This document shows positions 40,796 to 50,894 of a stretch of 64,000 nucleotides of DNA, piece after piece. Under the pieces are notes generated by a model, which made no database searches, was not told the DNA's origin, and was given only the letters and a program-made list of their open reading frames with translations. Source of the DNA: Prorocentrum cordatum (taxonomy: Eukaryota; Sar; Dinophyceae; Prorocentrales; Prorocentraceae); assembly GCA_963575745.1 (NCBI GenBank), contig CAUYUJ010018726.1, positions 124,001 to 188,000 of the forward strand. The letters are read 5' to 3'. Each line of letters opens with the position of its first letter. Position 1 is the first letter of the stretch. Position numbers and translations under genes: made by a program.

Positions 40796-41745
40796 CCACC
40801 CTAGCACGACCATACCCCAGCACGACCACACCCCAGCACGACCAGACCCCAGCACGACCCCACCCCAGCACGACCCCACCCCAGCACGACCATACCCCAG
40901 CACGACCACACCCCAGCACGACCCGACCCCAGCACGACCCTACCCCAGCAAGACCACACCCCAGCACGACCACACCCCAGCACGACCACACCCCAGCACG
41001 ACCACGCCCCAGCACGACCACGCCCCAGCACGACCCCCCCCAGCACGACCACCCCCCAGCACGACCACCCCCCAGCACGACCACACCCCAGCACGACCAC
41101 TCCCCAGCACGACCACACCCCAGCACGACCACACCCCAGCACGACCCGATCGATAAATCACAGGGTGCGGACCACCCCAGCACGACCACACCCCAGCACG
41201 ACCCCACCCCAGCACGACCCCACCCAGCACGACCACGCCCCAGCACGACCACACCCCAGCACGACCACACCCCAGCACGACCACACCCCAGCACGACCCC
41301 ACCCCAGCACGACCCCACCCTAGCACGACCACACCCCAGCACGACCACACCCCAGCACGACCACACCCCAGCACGACCCCACCCCAGCACGACCCCACCA
41401 CAGCACGACCATACCCCAGCACGACCACACCCCAGCACGACCCACCCCAGCACGACCCACCCCAGCAAGACCACACCCCAGCACGACCACACCCCAGCAC
41501 GACCTCACCACAGCACGACCCACACCCCAGCACGACCACGCCCCAGCACGACCACGCCCCAGCACGACCACGCCCCAGCACGACCACCCCCAGCACGACC
41601 ACCCCCCAGCACGACCACCCCCCAGCACGACCACCCCCCAGCACGACCACCCCCCAGCACGACCACACCCCAGCACGACCACACCCCAGCACGACCCCAA
41701 CACGACCATACTCCAGCACGACCACACCCCAGCACGACCACACCC
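40790..41745. repeat. 16-bp CCACACCCCAGCACGA satellite (about 58 units)
   Basis: Highly regular 16-bp units, with variants such as CCACCCCCCAGCACGA. It is interrupted once by a 26-bp copy of an upstream spacer (41145-41170). Since 16 is not a multiple of three, every frame gives the same 16-residue periodic peptide; not a gene. Confidence 0.95.
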
Positions 41746-41749
41746 AGTC

Positions 41750-41940
41750 GCACCCCCGTGGAATGTTTCGTGGGGTGTCTGGTTGAGTGGTTGCCTGTTC
41801 GTGGGGTGTCTCGTGGAATGTTTCACGGGGTGTCTCGTGGAATGTTTCGTGAGGTGTCTCGTGGGTTGTTTCGTGAGGTGTCTCCTGGGATGTTTCGCGG
41901 GGTGTCTCGTGGGATGTTTCGTGAGGTGTCGCCCAGTTGG
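41750..41940. repeat. About 20-24-bp GTTTCGTGGGGTGTCTCGTG tandem repeat
   Basis: About nine units of GGAATGTTTCGTG(G/A)GGTGTCTC in the right part of R4 copy 1. Confidence 0.85.
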
Positions 41941-42035
41941 ATATCGTGAAAACGTGACCATGCTGCACATGTCTATATCCCTTTCCGGGTTCGTGGGTCC
42001 ATCATGTTGTTCTTCCTGGGCGATACGATCGGACC

Positions 42036-43008
42036 GAGGCGTAATATCGAGGTCGGTTCGGAGAGGGTATCCACGTGTTCTTCGTGCTTGTTGGATGCTC
42101 TTGTGCATTCGGGGGGAGCTCCGTGTTCTGTTTGATGTTCGTCGCGTTTGCTGGATGTTGGATGGGTACCCTCGAGTGTTCTTCAGTCTGGCCGGCGGAG
42201 CCGGCTCCTGGGTCTCGGAGTTGGAACCCATCGGGCCGACGGCGAGTAGTAGTGTTGGACCGGCTCGCCGCATGTTGTGTCTTATTTTCCGCCCAGTCCG
42301 AAACCGATATGTTATGCTTATGCTAGTTTTCCCAATCGACTGTGCCCTGCCTCCAAGACATGTTCGCATCGCTGGACCATCGACCAACCAAGTGTTCGGG
42401 GGGGGGTGCGCGACAGCGGTGCGCGACAGCAGGGCGGCGGGAGAAGCGGATCTTTTGCGTCCACTTACATCTGAGAGTGGTGCAGCAAAGCGTTCCCAGG
42501 GAACGACCAGCCAGACAGCGACGTGTGTTCAGCATTGCCAGTGGCATTGGAGTCTTTTTCAAGCAAGCTGCAAAAAGTGTCAGCGGACTGGCCTTGCATG
42601 GCTTAAACTCGTCTTGCCGTTGGCTTATCAGCTCCTTGCGACGATTGTTCTGCTGTGTCTATCGTTTCGTCGGCATCGTTTTCTCAGCATCGCGCCTCGC
42701 GTCCAAATGCTTGCGCCCACGATCACTTAAGCGCTGAGGTCTAGTTTGGAAGCATCCTTACAGGCCCTATCACAACGTGGCATCCTCGATGCAGCCCTCC
42801 TCGCATGTGCAGGTCAGGTGACGAGGAGTCCAACAGCGACCCGCTCCGTTTCCAGACCGACAGTCAGGCCAAGGCATCGGCACCCGTTTCGACTCTGACG
42901 CCATCTGCAACTCCTTCGACTTCGGCCAGCTGGGGCTAGGAAGCAGCAGCAAAGTGAAACGAGGAGGAGGAGGGGAAGGAGGAGAAGGAGGGGAGGGGGG
43001 CATGGAAG
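42036..43008. other. Gene-free stretch
   Basis: No recognisable gene. The 3' end may contain unrecognisable RT sequence belonging to LINE E, since that fragment begins abruptly at motif B. Confidence 0.35.
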
Positions 43009-43220
43009 ATGGACCAGCTGAAGGTGGGGCTGTCGATTATTGCAGGATATGGGTTTGTTACCACGCTCCCTCGAGTTGTACTGTTGAGTCCTCTTGACGC
43101 CCTCATAAAGTGCTGGCCGTCGCTGAAGCTGTACGTGGTGGATGACGCCCTCACGTTGGCCGCCCATGGGCGCCTCCGCGACATCGAGACGGGGAATTCT
43201 CAAAAGACAGGTAGGGTACA
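43009..43220 (+). pseudogene. LINE E RT motifs B and C
   Basis: GLSIIAGYGFVTTLPRVVLL resembles the GI-AGCSxATT motif B of one dinoflagellate LINE group. SLKLYVVDDALTLAAHG is motif C (normally YVDDLTL; Asp-Asp at about 43141-43146). The sequence after about residue 65 is better read in other frames, for example NELESIGFKLSPTNGGVL. Confidence 0.55.
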
Positions 43221-43318
43221 ATCTTTAATGAGCTCGAGAGTATCGGTTTCAAGCTCTCCCCGACCAATGGTGGCGTGCTCTCCTCCAATCAGGGACAAGG
43301 CAAAGGACAACGCAGAAG

Positions 43319-44390
43319 TTGGCAAAGTGGGTTCTCCAGCTTTACCACTCGGTACGGAACCCGGGGGCCGACTTCGGCAAGGGCAGCAGAGCTGGCCGTG
43401 CTGTATTGCGAGCTCGCCTTCGGAAGCTAGGCAGCAGAGCGTGTTACATGGCCTTGGGGAAAGATGGGGCCAAGCTGGAGAAGATCTTCCGACCTGGAGG
43501 GATCACTTCGGTGCTCCACGGGGCGACAGTTAAAGGGGTGTTTCTTGAGGCCTTTCAGACGGCTCGCACGGTAAAAGCTCGGTCCCTGGCTGGCGAAACG
43601 AGACGGACGGCGAGGGCATTGCAGCTTGCCGTCCAGGAGTCTGACGGCTGGAGACGCGACCCTACCTTACGCGGCGAATTTCTTGCCGCTGATGTCGTGG
43701 ACCAAGGCTGTGTGCACAGGGCTCAGGCCACTTGCAGTGTTGCGGGCGGCTCACGGCAAAGGGGAGCCCTAGAACTGGAACGGAGTGAGTGAACCGACGG
43801 CAGCCGTTCGTTCACAAGACGTTGAGCAGGATGGATTGGCAGTTCACGAGTTTGGGCCAGTTGACCACCGACCTGGAGCAGCACTCGACATCAAGGAGTA
43901 CGTCCCAAAGCTCGTGGCCTCCATGGTCGAGGCACGCACCACGAGGTCCTTGATAAAGCTGGTGGTACAGCATCCAGGCTTCGAGGCGTTGGAGGGCAGG
44001 CCGCCGACGCTGGAGCCACTACGTGTAGGGCTCAAGGAAGTGCCTGGGATGGTGTTCTTGCTGGTGTGGATGGTGTTTGCTGGAGCCCCTCGTGGCAGGA
44101 GGGCCGATCGCACAGCACGACCTGAACGTGGAGAGGGCGGGCCGAACCCCGAGTGCCGGTGGGGCCACGCGGCTCTCGGCACGACCCGCCATGGGCTGTT
44201 CTGCCGCGGCGACACCCTCTACGTGGCGCGGGAGGCGAGGTTCGCGAAGGTCAGGGCTGCCCGCCGAAAGGCGAAGGCGAAATACATGGGCATGCAGAGA
44301 TACCTGGTCGACCTGAGGCCGGACGGCGCGGCGTCGCTCGCGAAGGAGGAGGTCTGCTTTCGTGCTGGGGGGGCCCTATCAAAGCTGTGA
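43319..44390 (+). pseudogene. LINE E post-RT region
   Basis: Two overlapping open frames: 43319-43792 (LRARLRKLGSRACYMALGKD, FLEAFQTARTVKARSLAG) and 43785-44390 (LVASMVEARTTRSLIKLVVQ, KYMGMQRYLVDLRP). Composition and position fit the linker between RT and RNase H. I recognise no catalytic motif. Confidence 0.4.
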
Positions 44391-44603
44391 CAAGAAATCG
44401 GGTTCGTGGACAGCTCGGCGATCTGCCCCCTGTGCGTCAGGCTCACCCGCTGCGGTGTTTGGCTGCGACCGCCACGATCGACGGGAGGATTATCGGCGGG
44501 ATGCGCTGGCCGATCCATGGCAGTTTCCAGGAGGTCGGCTACACCGACCTGTGACACGGGTGCTGCGACACAAAAGATTCGGGTCGCGTTTGATCGCCAG
44601 TAG

Positions 44604-44880
44604 TTGCGAGAGCGCAATTGGCGACTACGAATCCATAAAGATCTACTGCATGTCGGCCATGAACAAGTGTGCGCCCACTCATGGCGCAAGTTATGGTGGT
44701 ATGTCCGAGACATGGACGTCGACAGGCTCTCCATGGTCTGGGTCAGGGCGCACGTGTCGTGGCGTCTGGCCGATCTGTCGGGGGCGAATTGGTGCTGACA
44801 CATCGGAAATAAGGAGGCCGACCGACTCCAAGCTCGGAGTTTGATTGCACCCGCAGAACTGGCCTCGCGAATGTGAGGCC
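44604..44880 (+). pseudogene. LINE E RNase H C-terminal fragment
   Basis: DVDRLSMVWVRAHVSW corresponds to the strand plus conserved His of RNase H. After a stop at 44796-44798, HIGNKEADRLQARSL gives the final GNxxAD motif. The upstream catalytic Asp/Glu are not recognisable. The domain is broken. Confidence 0.5.
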
Positions 44881-46245
44881 AGGCTTGCTACAGTTCACGA
44901 AACGGTTGTGAACTTGTTGCTCCGCCATATAGCTGCGTTGAAAGCGCTTGCGAGTCTTGAGCGTCCCGACAAGGGCCCTCTCCCTTGACGTCGTGTGGAT
45001 CCCCAGGGCCCCAAATCGGATTTCGAGAGGCCTCCCAATGGGCGTTCCCTGGAGCCTCTCAGGCAAGCGTGGAGCTGTCTGAAGTGTGGGATTCGGCAGG
45101 CTTCGAAGGCTATGGTTTTGCTTTGCCTTGCGCAATGGGTCCCTGCTTGCGGCTCTGGCGCGCGACTCCCGTCGGCTCCGGGTCGTTCGTGCTCAGAGGG
45201 GGCTAGGGGGGACGTCGTCGCCTGGGGAGGGCCAGACCGATGGGGGTCTGAACGCCGTCATGTGTTGTAACCGTTGCGGGGCTTACGTTCGCAAACAACT
45301 TTTTTTGTAGGCAGCCGCGTATGCCCGCTAATAGTCTTCAACGTAAGGTTTTGGGCAGTCTTACAGCGGGGAGGGAGCCTCCGAATGGCAAGTGCTGGGG
45401 GGGCTCCCTTCCCGAGTCTGCGTCCGAGGTTAAACCTGGTCTGGGCCGCGGAAGCTGGTTTTCCCGTATATCGGTTTTCGCGTTCTTTTCGTCGCTTTGG
45501 GCGTGTTCTTGCGCAGTCGCAGGTGCGGTCGAGTCTCGTGTGACCCCCCGTTTAAGTCATGGGGGTCACACAGGAGGAGCGGGATGATGGTGAGGAAGAG
45601 GAGGAGGAAGAGGAGGCGGATGAGGAGGCGGAGGAGAGGCACACAACATACTTTTAAGGCACAGCAATCAGCAACAGGAAGTTGAAGTGGCACAAGTACG
45701 ACATTGAAATCTGATACTTGGAAGAGAAGGGAGGTGGATAAGTGCGATGAGGCGGAGTTGGGTCCCTTCGCCTCCAAGGAAGGTGTCGTACGATTTTCCT
45801 TCAGCCATCAGGGTCTGGTTTGTTAACGCAATGTCCGCATGCCCGCCTTCGAGGAGCGGATGTCTTATCAAACCTTGCCCAGTGCATTGGGATTTGTTGT
45901 GTGCAGGTCGGGGTTCTCGGCGAATGCGGTAATTGACGTCGGCGTCCTGCACGGGCGGGTTGCGGCTGCGGGGTCCGCGGATCAGAGTTTTCCGCTTCCT
46001 TTTTTTAATGTAAAACGGGGTAGAAATCGGATCTCCGTGAAACAACACGACGGGCATCGGATCCACGACATCCGAAACCGGATCCGCGCGTGCGGAAATC
46101 GAGGCCATCGAAACGCAAACCAAACCAAAGCAGAATCCGCGCAAGCTTAACTGGATCTGACGACAGTTATCTCATACGCGCCAGCTCAAGACTTCAAGCC
46201 GTCGTTCCGAGCCCCAAGGGAAAAACTTTCGTCCTGGGGATGCAG
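44881..46245. other. Gene-free stretch
   Basis: Short overlapping frames only. An AGG-rich patch lies at 45575-45640 and repeated GGATCC/GATCCG sequence at 46030-46090. No recognised function. Confidence 0.35.
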
Positions 46246-46249
46246 AGCC

Positions 46250-46562
46250 CCCGACCATTCGGTTTACCCTCACATCCCTCGTGGCCCCATCGGATGTTCC
46301 AGCGAAGATCCCAGGGGGTGGTGTTGCATGCGCCCCGCCCGCCCATGCCGGCTCACCCTCACACGCCTTGTTGCCCCATCAGGAACTCCACCAGAGCCCC
46401 TAGTGGGAGTGCGAAACCCCCGGTTGGTGTGGCCGCATGGCATCCTCCCAGTCAACTTCGGCACACCCGTCGCACGCTTCGTGGCCCCATTGGGTGGTCC
46501 ACCGAAGCCCCTACGGGGTGTGACCGCAGATCGCCGCCCCCCTGCACACACACAAGCACACA

Positions 46563-46599
<37 letters not shown>

Positions 46600-46850
46600 T
46601 TCGGCACATCCTTCACACGTTCCGTGGCTCCATGGCGAGTTCCACCTAAGGCCTCAGTGGCAAGGTGCTGCATACGTAGCGTCCCCCCGCCAATTTCGGC
46701 ACACCCTTCACATTTCTTGGCTTCGCAGAGGGCCCCATCGAAAGATTCAGCGACTGGGTATCGCAAACAGGTTCCCTGCCGATTCCGGCACATATCTCAC
46801 CCGCTTCGTGGCCCCACACTTTCAGTTTCAACGGCATCCTATCGCATGCG
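46250..46850. repeat. 90-bp minisatellite, array 3 (about 6 units), with a CA microsatellite
   Basis: Same unit as 26590-27545. A CA run at 46551-46601 interrupts it. The downstream junction again carries GGTTGGGTCCTTCGCC (about 46893-46908). Confidence 0.82.
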
Positions 46851-47163
46851 CCCCAACCTCTTGTGGCGCATTGCCTTCGCTACTCGCAGCTGCGTTGGGT
46901 TGGGTCCTTCGCCGCATAAGTTGTTTTTCTCAAGCCTCCTGTGTGTGGGTTGGGTTCCCGTTCTTTGAATCAGCAGCGCCCCGCGGCCCTTCTTCCGCCT
47001 TGTCCTCTCTCCTCTGCCCTCACCAGGCCCATTTCGACACGTCATCTAACGTTTCGTGGTCTTATAGGGGGCTCTTCCGAAGCCCCCCAGCATTCAGGGA
47101 AAGCTTTCTTCTTTCGATGTGTTGGCCCTCCACTGAAACATCGAAAGCATCGGTAAATTGTAT

Positions 47164-47185
47164 TCCGTAGCCGCTGTGGCTCGAG
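47164..47185 (+). other. Spliced-leader-like sequence (18/22) at the left edge of R4 copy 2
   Basis: TCCGTAGCCGCTGTGGCTCG followed by AG has four mismatches to the DinoSL. It lies 3-10 bp before the T-run that starts the R4 homology. Suggestive only. Confidence 0.4.
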
Positions 47186-47324
47186 CTGGCGTTTTTTCCT
47201 GGAAAGGGCAAAGGCCCAGGGTTCTCTTTTAGTTTTGTTTCCCCCCGGTTTCGACGGCTGTAGGGCCGGCGAATTTCTTTTGCGATAAATAACGAGGTCG
47301 CGTAGGGCCGGCGAATTAATTTTT

Positions 47325-47730
47325 GAGGATGTCTCGAGCGAAACGCTTGTTTTTCAGAACATGTTGAGGATGTCTCGAGCGAAACGCTTGTTTCGTGTTA
47401 TAGATTGTCCTCTCCTGGGGACCTGAATTCTGAGGATCTCTCAAGTGGATTGCTTGTTTTCACGTGCCCAGGTCTTGAGGATGTCTCGAGCGAGACGCTT
47501 GGTTTCACGCCTCCAGGTGGCCCAGACAGATGTCTAGCATGAGGATTTGTTGAGGATGTCTCGAACCAGAGGCTTGTTTTCACGTGTCCAGGTCGCCCAG
47601 GCGGATGTCTAGCATGAGTATTTGTTGAGGATGTCTCGAGCGAGACGCTTGTTTGCACGTGTCCAGGTTGCCCAGGCGGATGTCTAGCATGAGGATGTGC
47701 TGACAACGTCTTGAGCGAAACGCGTGTTTT
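47325..47730 (+). repeat. Spaced hairpin-repeat array in R4 copy 2 (seven units)
   Basis: GGATGTCTCGAGCG(A/G)(A/G)ACGC units at about 47326, 47368, 47433 (diverged), 47476, 47551 (diverged), 47627 and 47703 (diverged). The last four are part of a 75-bp higher-order unit that also contains CACGTGTCCAGGTCGCCCAG and GCGGATGTCTAGCATGAG. Confidence 0.8.
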
Positions 47731-47814
47731 CACGTGTCCAGGTCGCCCAGGCACAGCACAGCCCTCGGCACGGTACATCAATATCGATACCCTTAGCATT
47801 GCAGCCTGGCATGT

Positions 47815-48000
47815 TGCCTGCCGCGGAGCGTCCCGTGGCGAGTCCCCCTGGCACGTCGCGCGGTGCACGTCCATTGGCACGTTCCGTAGCGCGTCCCCTT
47901 GGCACGTCCCGCGGTGCGGGCCCATGGCACGTCCCCTGGCACGTCGCCTGGCGCGTCCCTTGGGACGTTCCGCGGCGCGTCCTCCTGGCATGTTCCCTCT
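47815..48000. repeat. GGCACGTCCC satellite (about 16-18 bp units)
   Basis: Irregular units of (T/C)GGCACGTCCC.(G/T)(T/C)GG. It takes the place that the 16-bp satellite occupies in R4 copy 1. Confidence 0.75.
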
Positions 48001-48629
48001 GTCGATTAGTTCTGGGGCAGCTACCATCTGCTCAGGCAGCTCGAGCTTACGATCCAGATCAGTTCGGTGAGGACTCGGATGCCAGGGAGGACTCGATCCA
48101 CAACGCTATAAAGAGCACAATCGCGGCATGGCACATCGCAGTTCAGCACGGCGTAGCACAGCACAGCCCTCGGCACAATACATCATCATCGATACATTCA
48201 GCATTGCATGTGCCCGTCGCCCAATCAGGTGTCTTTGAAATGTTGCAATGCCTTACACTTCTATATTCCTTTCCGGGTTCCGTGGGTCGATCATGTTGGG
48301 CTCGAGCTATCTTTCATCTAGGATGCCCCACAGGCGACGCCAATGTGTTTGCACTCCATGCACGAAGAAACGCAACAGCTGCATTTTTGGCGACACCCTA
48401 GGATCAACTTGCAACGCTAAGTTTTAAGGCGGGGAGCCCACCGCACCGCTCAGGAGCCTGCGTCTCCCCGCCCGCCAGGTCCACGCGGAGTCGTAGAGTT
48501 TCAAAGGGGGGGGGGTGCTCGATGGCAGCGATCACCGCCGCACGGTGAGAACACACCATTTTAACAACAAAGCGCCGAATGATTACATCGGAAGCTGAAC
48601 TCTGTCCTGTCTGGGGGGGTGGTGTTGCA

Positions 48630-49060
48630 TGCGCATCTCGGCACACCACTCACACGCTTCGTGGCCCCGTGGCGGTCGTCACCGAAGCCCCCCCGGGGAT
48701 AGCCCACCCCCACCATTTCAGCACACCCCTCACACACTTCGCGGCTCCATAGAGAGCTTCACCGAAGCCCCCAGGGGATGTTGTTGTATACGGTTCCCCC
48801 GGCCATTTCTGCACACTCTTCACACGCTTCGTGGCCCCATGGGGAGCTCCTCCACGAAAACCCCAAGGGGCGGTTTTGCATAGGGCCCCCCCGACCATGT
48901 CAGCACACCCCTCGCACTTCTCGTGGCCTCATGGGCAGCTCCACCGAAGCCTTCAGGGGGTGGTGTTGGATAGGGTTCCCATTCCGGCACACCCCTTACA
49001 CGTGTCGTGGCCCCATAGGGCGCTTCACCGAAGCCCCAAAAGCTTGTGCTGCATAGGGTC
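48630..49060. repeat. 90-bp minisatellite, array 4 (about 5 units)
   Basis: Units with CACACGCTTCGTGGCCCCAT, GGGGAGCTCCACCGAAGCCC and GGGGGTGGTGTTGCATAGGG. Part units also occur at 49545-49690. Confidence 0.82.
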
Positions 49061-49996
49061 GCAGGCCGCCATTGGGCCTGAGCCCTGCCGCCCTCCTCTG
49101 CTGTCCTCGGCCGCTCCGACAACCAGCGCCAGCTTGACCCGGCAAGCAGCCCCCCTTTGGTGGCCGTCCAGCCTGGCAGCCCTGGTTGCTCAACGCACCT
49201 GCTCGCGCGCCCGCCTGGCTGCCTTTCCACCCCTGGCGCTCGCCCTTCTGGTCGTGGTCGCGCACTCCCCCCCTGGGCAGTGAAAAATACCGGCTTCTTC
49301 CAGCCCGATCGGAGGGCCCCAGCTTGTTGGACCTCTTCCCGCACTACCTGTATTGCACCACTCGCTCGTGCCTGGGCCGCTGCACGCCTCCCGATGACCT
49401 TCATGGTCTGAGTTGGCCGCCCTTCCTCTCCCCTCGTCCCGCGGCCGCCTTTTCCACCCGTTCCAGTCTTTGGCTGTGCCTATCTCGCCGTCCCGTGGCC
49501 CTGGGCTGCTCGATCGACCTGGGCGCTCGCCAGGTCCGCAACAAAATGTTGCACAGGGTCCCCCGACCAGTGCGGCACGTGGCCTCATGGGGAGCTCTAC
49601 GAACCCCCCCCAAGGGGGTGGTCTTGCATAGGGTCCCCCCGAGCATTTCGGAGCTTCGTGGCCCTACACGGAGGTGTTGCCCCCCCCCGCCCTTTTAGTC
49701 AATGCACCCCTCCGCACCACCTGGTTCTTGCCCTTCTCACCCGTCCTGCTTGCTTCTGCACTGTCTGCTGCTGCTGCTCTTCCTTCTTGACTTGCGTCTC
49801 CGCAGCTACATTCTTTTGGCTTCCGGTATTGAAAAGGAGCGCGCCCGCGCGCGGCCGCGCGCGTCGGCCGGCGGGCCGGCCTCCTCCCTTCAGTGTTATA
49901 CCTGTTGTATGTTTAACGGCAGTATCCTTTCTTGCCCATGTCTTTTGTGAAGCCCATTGGTTATGAGACATCATCGGGACATACATTGCAGGGATT
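49061..49996. other. Gene-free GC-rich stretch
   Basis: Open frames on both strands result from high GC. Only partial 90-bp units (49545-49690) are recognisable. Confidence 0.4.
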
Positions 49997-50614
49997 ATGA
50001 ATATCCAGGCAAAAGACTGGTTATCATCCGAAACGACGGCACAGCCGTTCGCTTCGCAGAGCATGGAATTTCAAGAAAGAATATTAGGAAGGACGGATAA
50101 TCGAGGACCTTCCGAGAGTGACACAAGTATGAGCGCCTTGGGCAGGCGACATAACTCTCATACTCTTCCCAATAAGAAAGTATCAGCGAACAGGTTTGAT
50201 TTGACAGAGGGAGATTCATCAGTTGACTCAGAGAGAAGATCCAAGGAGTTACCCTTGGGCAGAAAGGATGGCGCAGCCAGAACTTCTACAGTGGAAACTT
50301 CTGAGACAGTGGTGGCGCACGTTGGCTTTCAGAAGTCGATAGATATAGATCTTGAGATGGAAAAGTTGTTGGATACCGATCTCTTCGAGGTATCGGGTGT
50401 TGAACGTTTGGGCACCGGGCGTGCTGTTCGGTGCACGTTGCAGGGGCAGAGTGAGGATGTGAGCGACATTCCATCTGAAGAAGACAGTTCCCACTCGATG
50501 GAGAAGAACGAGGAGTATGCTCGATGTCACACTTCGCCTGGCCCGTCGCGTCACCTTGAACCTCTTATGGATTTGTGTACGGATCGTGTTCCTGATCACA
50601 TAATAATTAACTGA
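49997..50614 (+). CDS. Acidic 205-residue ORF at the 5' end of the Copia-like unit
   Basis: ATG 49997, stop at 50612-50614. Hydrophilic, Ser/Glu/Asp-rich, with no membrane segment (LTEGDSSVDSERRSKELPLG, IDIDLEMEKLLDTDLFEV, SDIPSEEDSSHSMEKNEEYA). Coding-like sequence continues in other frames to about 50894 (SSSIEKLKNENNDLNVSPLS, RTGRDTVPELDKL), where the R2 element interrupts it, and resumes at 51876. I infer that it is the N-terminal part of the retroelement's first protein. No domain is recognised. It could also be an independent host gene fragment. Confidence 0.5.
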   Translation: MNIQAKDWLSSETTAQPFASQSMEFQERILGRTDNRGPSESDTSMSALGRRHNSHTLPNKKVSANRFDLTEGDSSVDSERRSKELPLGRKDGAARTSTVETSETVVAHVGFQKSIDIDLEMEKLLDTDLFEVSGVERLGTGRAVRCTLQGQSEDVSDIPSEEDSSHSMEKNEEYARCHTSPGPSRHLEPLMDLCTDRVPDHIIIN

Positions 50615-50894
50615 GGCAATTCAGAAAGCCACTCGTGATTCGGACGACGAAAGTAAAGATGAAGAGCGGCTAATCCAAGGTGGATGCTCATCGGCACAGC
50701 CGATAAGAGACTCCCCTGACGCTGTACGTGCGATAAGGAGTGCGCGGGAAGTTGCAGGAACAACTCCTCATCCATTGAGAAATTAAAGAATGAGAACAAT
50801 GACTTGAATGTTTCGCCCTTGTCACAAGGTTTCCACAGACCTGACTTTTCGCTGCCCAGAACAGGCAGAGATACAGTTCCAGAGCTCGACAAGC

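Larger units (their letters stand above)
40385..42035 (+). mobile_element. R4 composite element, copy 1
   Basis: Shares its edges and internal order with 47188-48310. Left edge: a T-run, CGGAAAGGGC..TGGCCCAGGG, TTCTCTTTTAGT. Then two GGCCGGCGAATT motifs around GATAAATAACGAGGTCG, an array of GGATGTCTCGAGCGAAACGC repeats, a satellite that differs between copies, and the right edge CTATAT(C)CCTTTCCGGGTTC, GTGGGTC(C)ATCATGTTG. No protein-coding sequence is recognised. It may be a non-autonomous transposon or a satellite-capturing repeat. Confidence 0.7.
43009..44880 (+). mobile_element. LINE E: decayed non-LTR retrotransposon, RT motif B to RNase H end
   Basis: Plus-strand fragments in order: RT motifs B and C (43009-43215), a post-RT region across 43319-43792 and 43785-44390, a possible Cys-rich site near 44410-44470 (SAICPLCVRL), and the end of an RNase H domain (44690-44880). 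Frames change repeatedly. The 5' part of RT and the endonuclease are absent. Confidence 0.55.
47188..48310 (+). mobile_element. R4 composite element, copy 2
   Basis: Left edge CGTTTTTTCCTGGAAAGGGC, AAAGGCCCAGGGTTCTC, then two GGCCGGCGAATT motifs flanking GATAAATAACGAGGTCG. A hairpin-repeat array follows (47325-47730), then a GGCACGTCCC satellite (47815-48000). The right edge, TTCCTTTCCGGGTTCCGTGG then GTCGATCATGTTG, matches copy 1. A 53-bp direct repeat (47751-47803, 48156-48208) encloses the satellite. Confidence 0.7.

Noticed and set aside
40371-42387. Minus-strand 340-370-codon Trp/Gly/Cys/Val-rich ORFs and plus-strand Pro/Thr/His-rich ORFs
   Set aside because: Periodic translation of the 16-bp satellite.
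47325-47730. CRISPR array
   Set aside because: Spaced direct repeats with hairpin potential, but units diverge, spacers vary widely in length and the context is a eukaryotic composite repeat with no cas genes.
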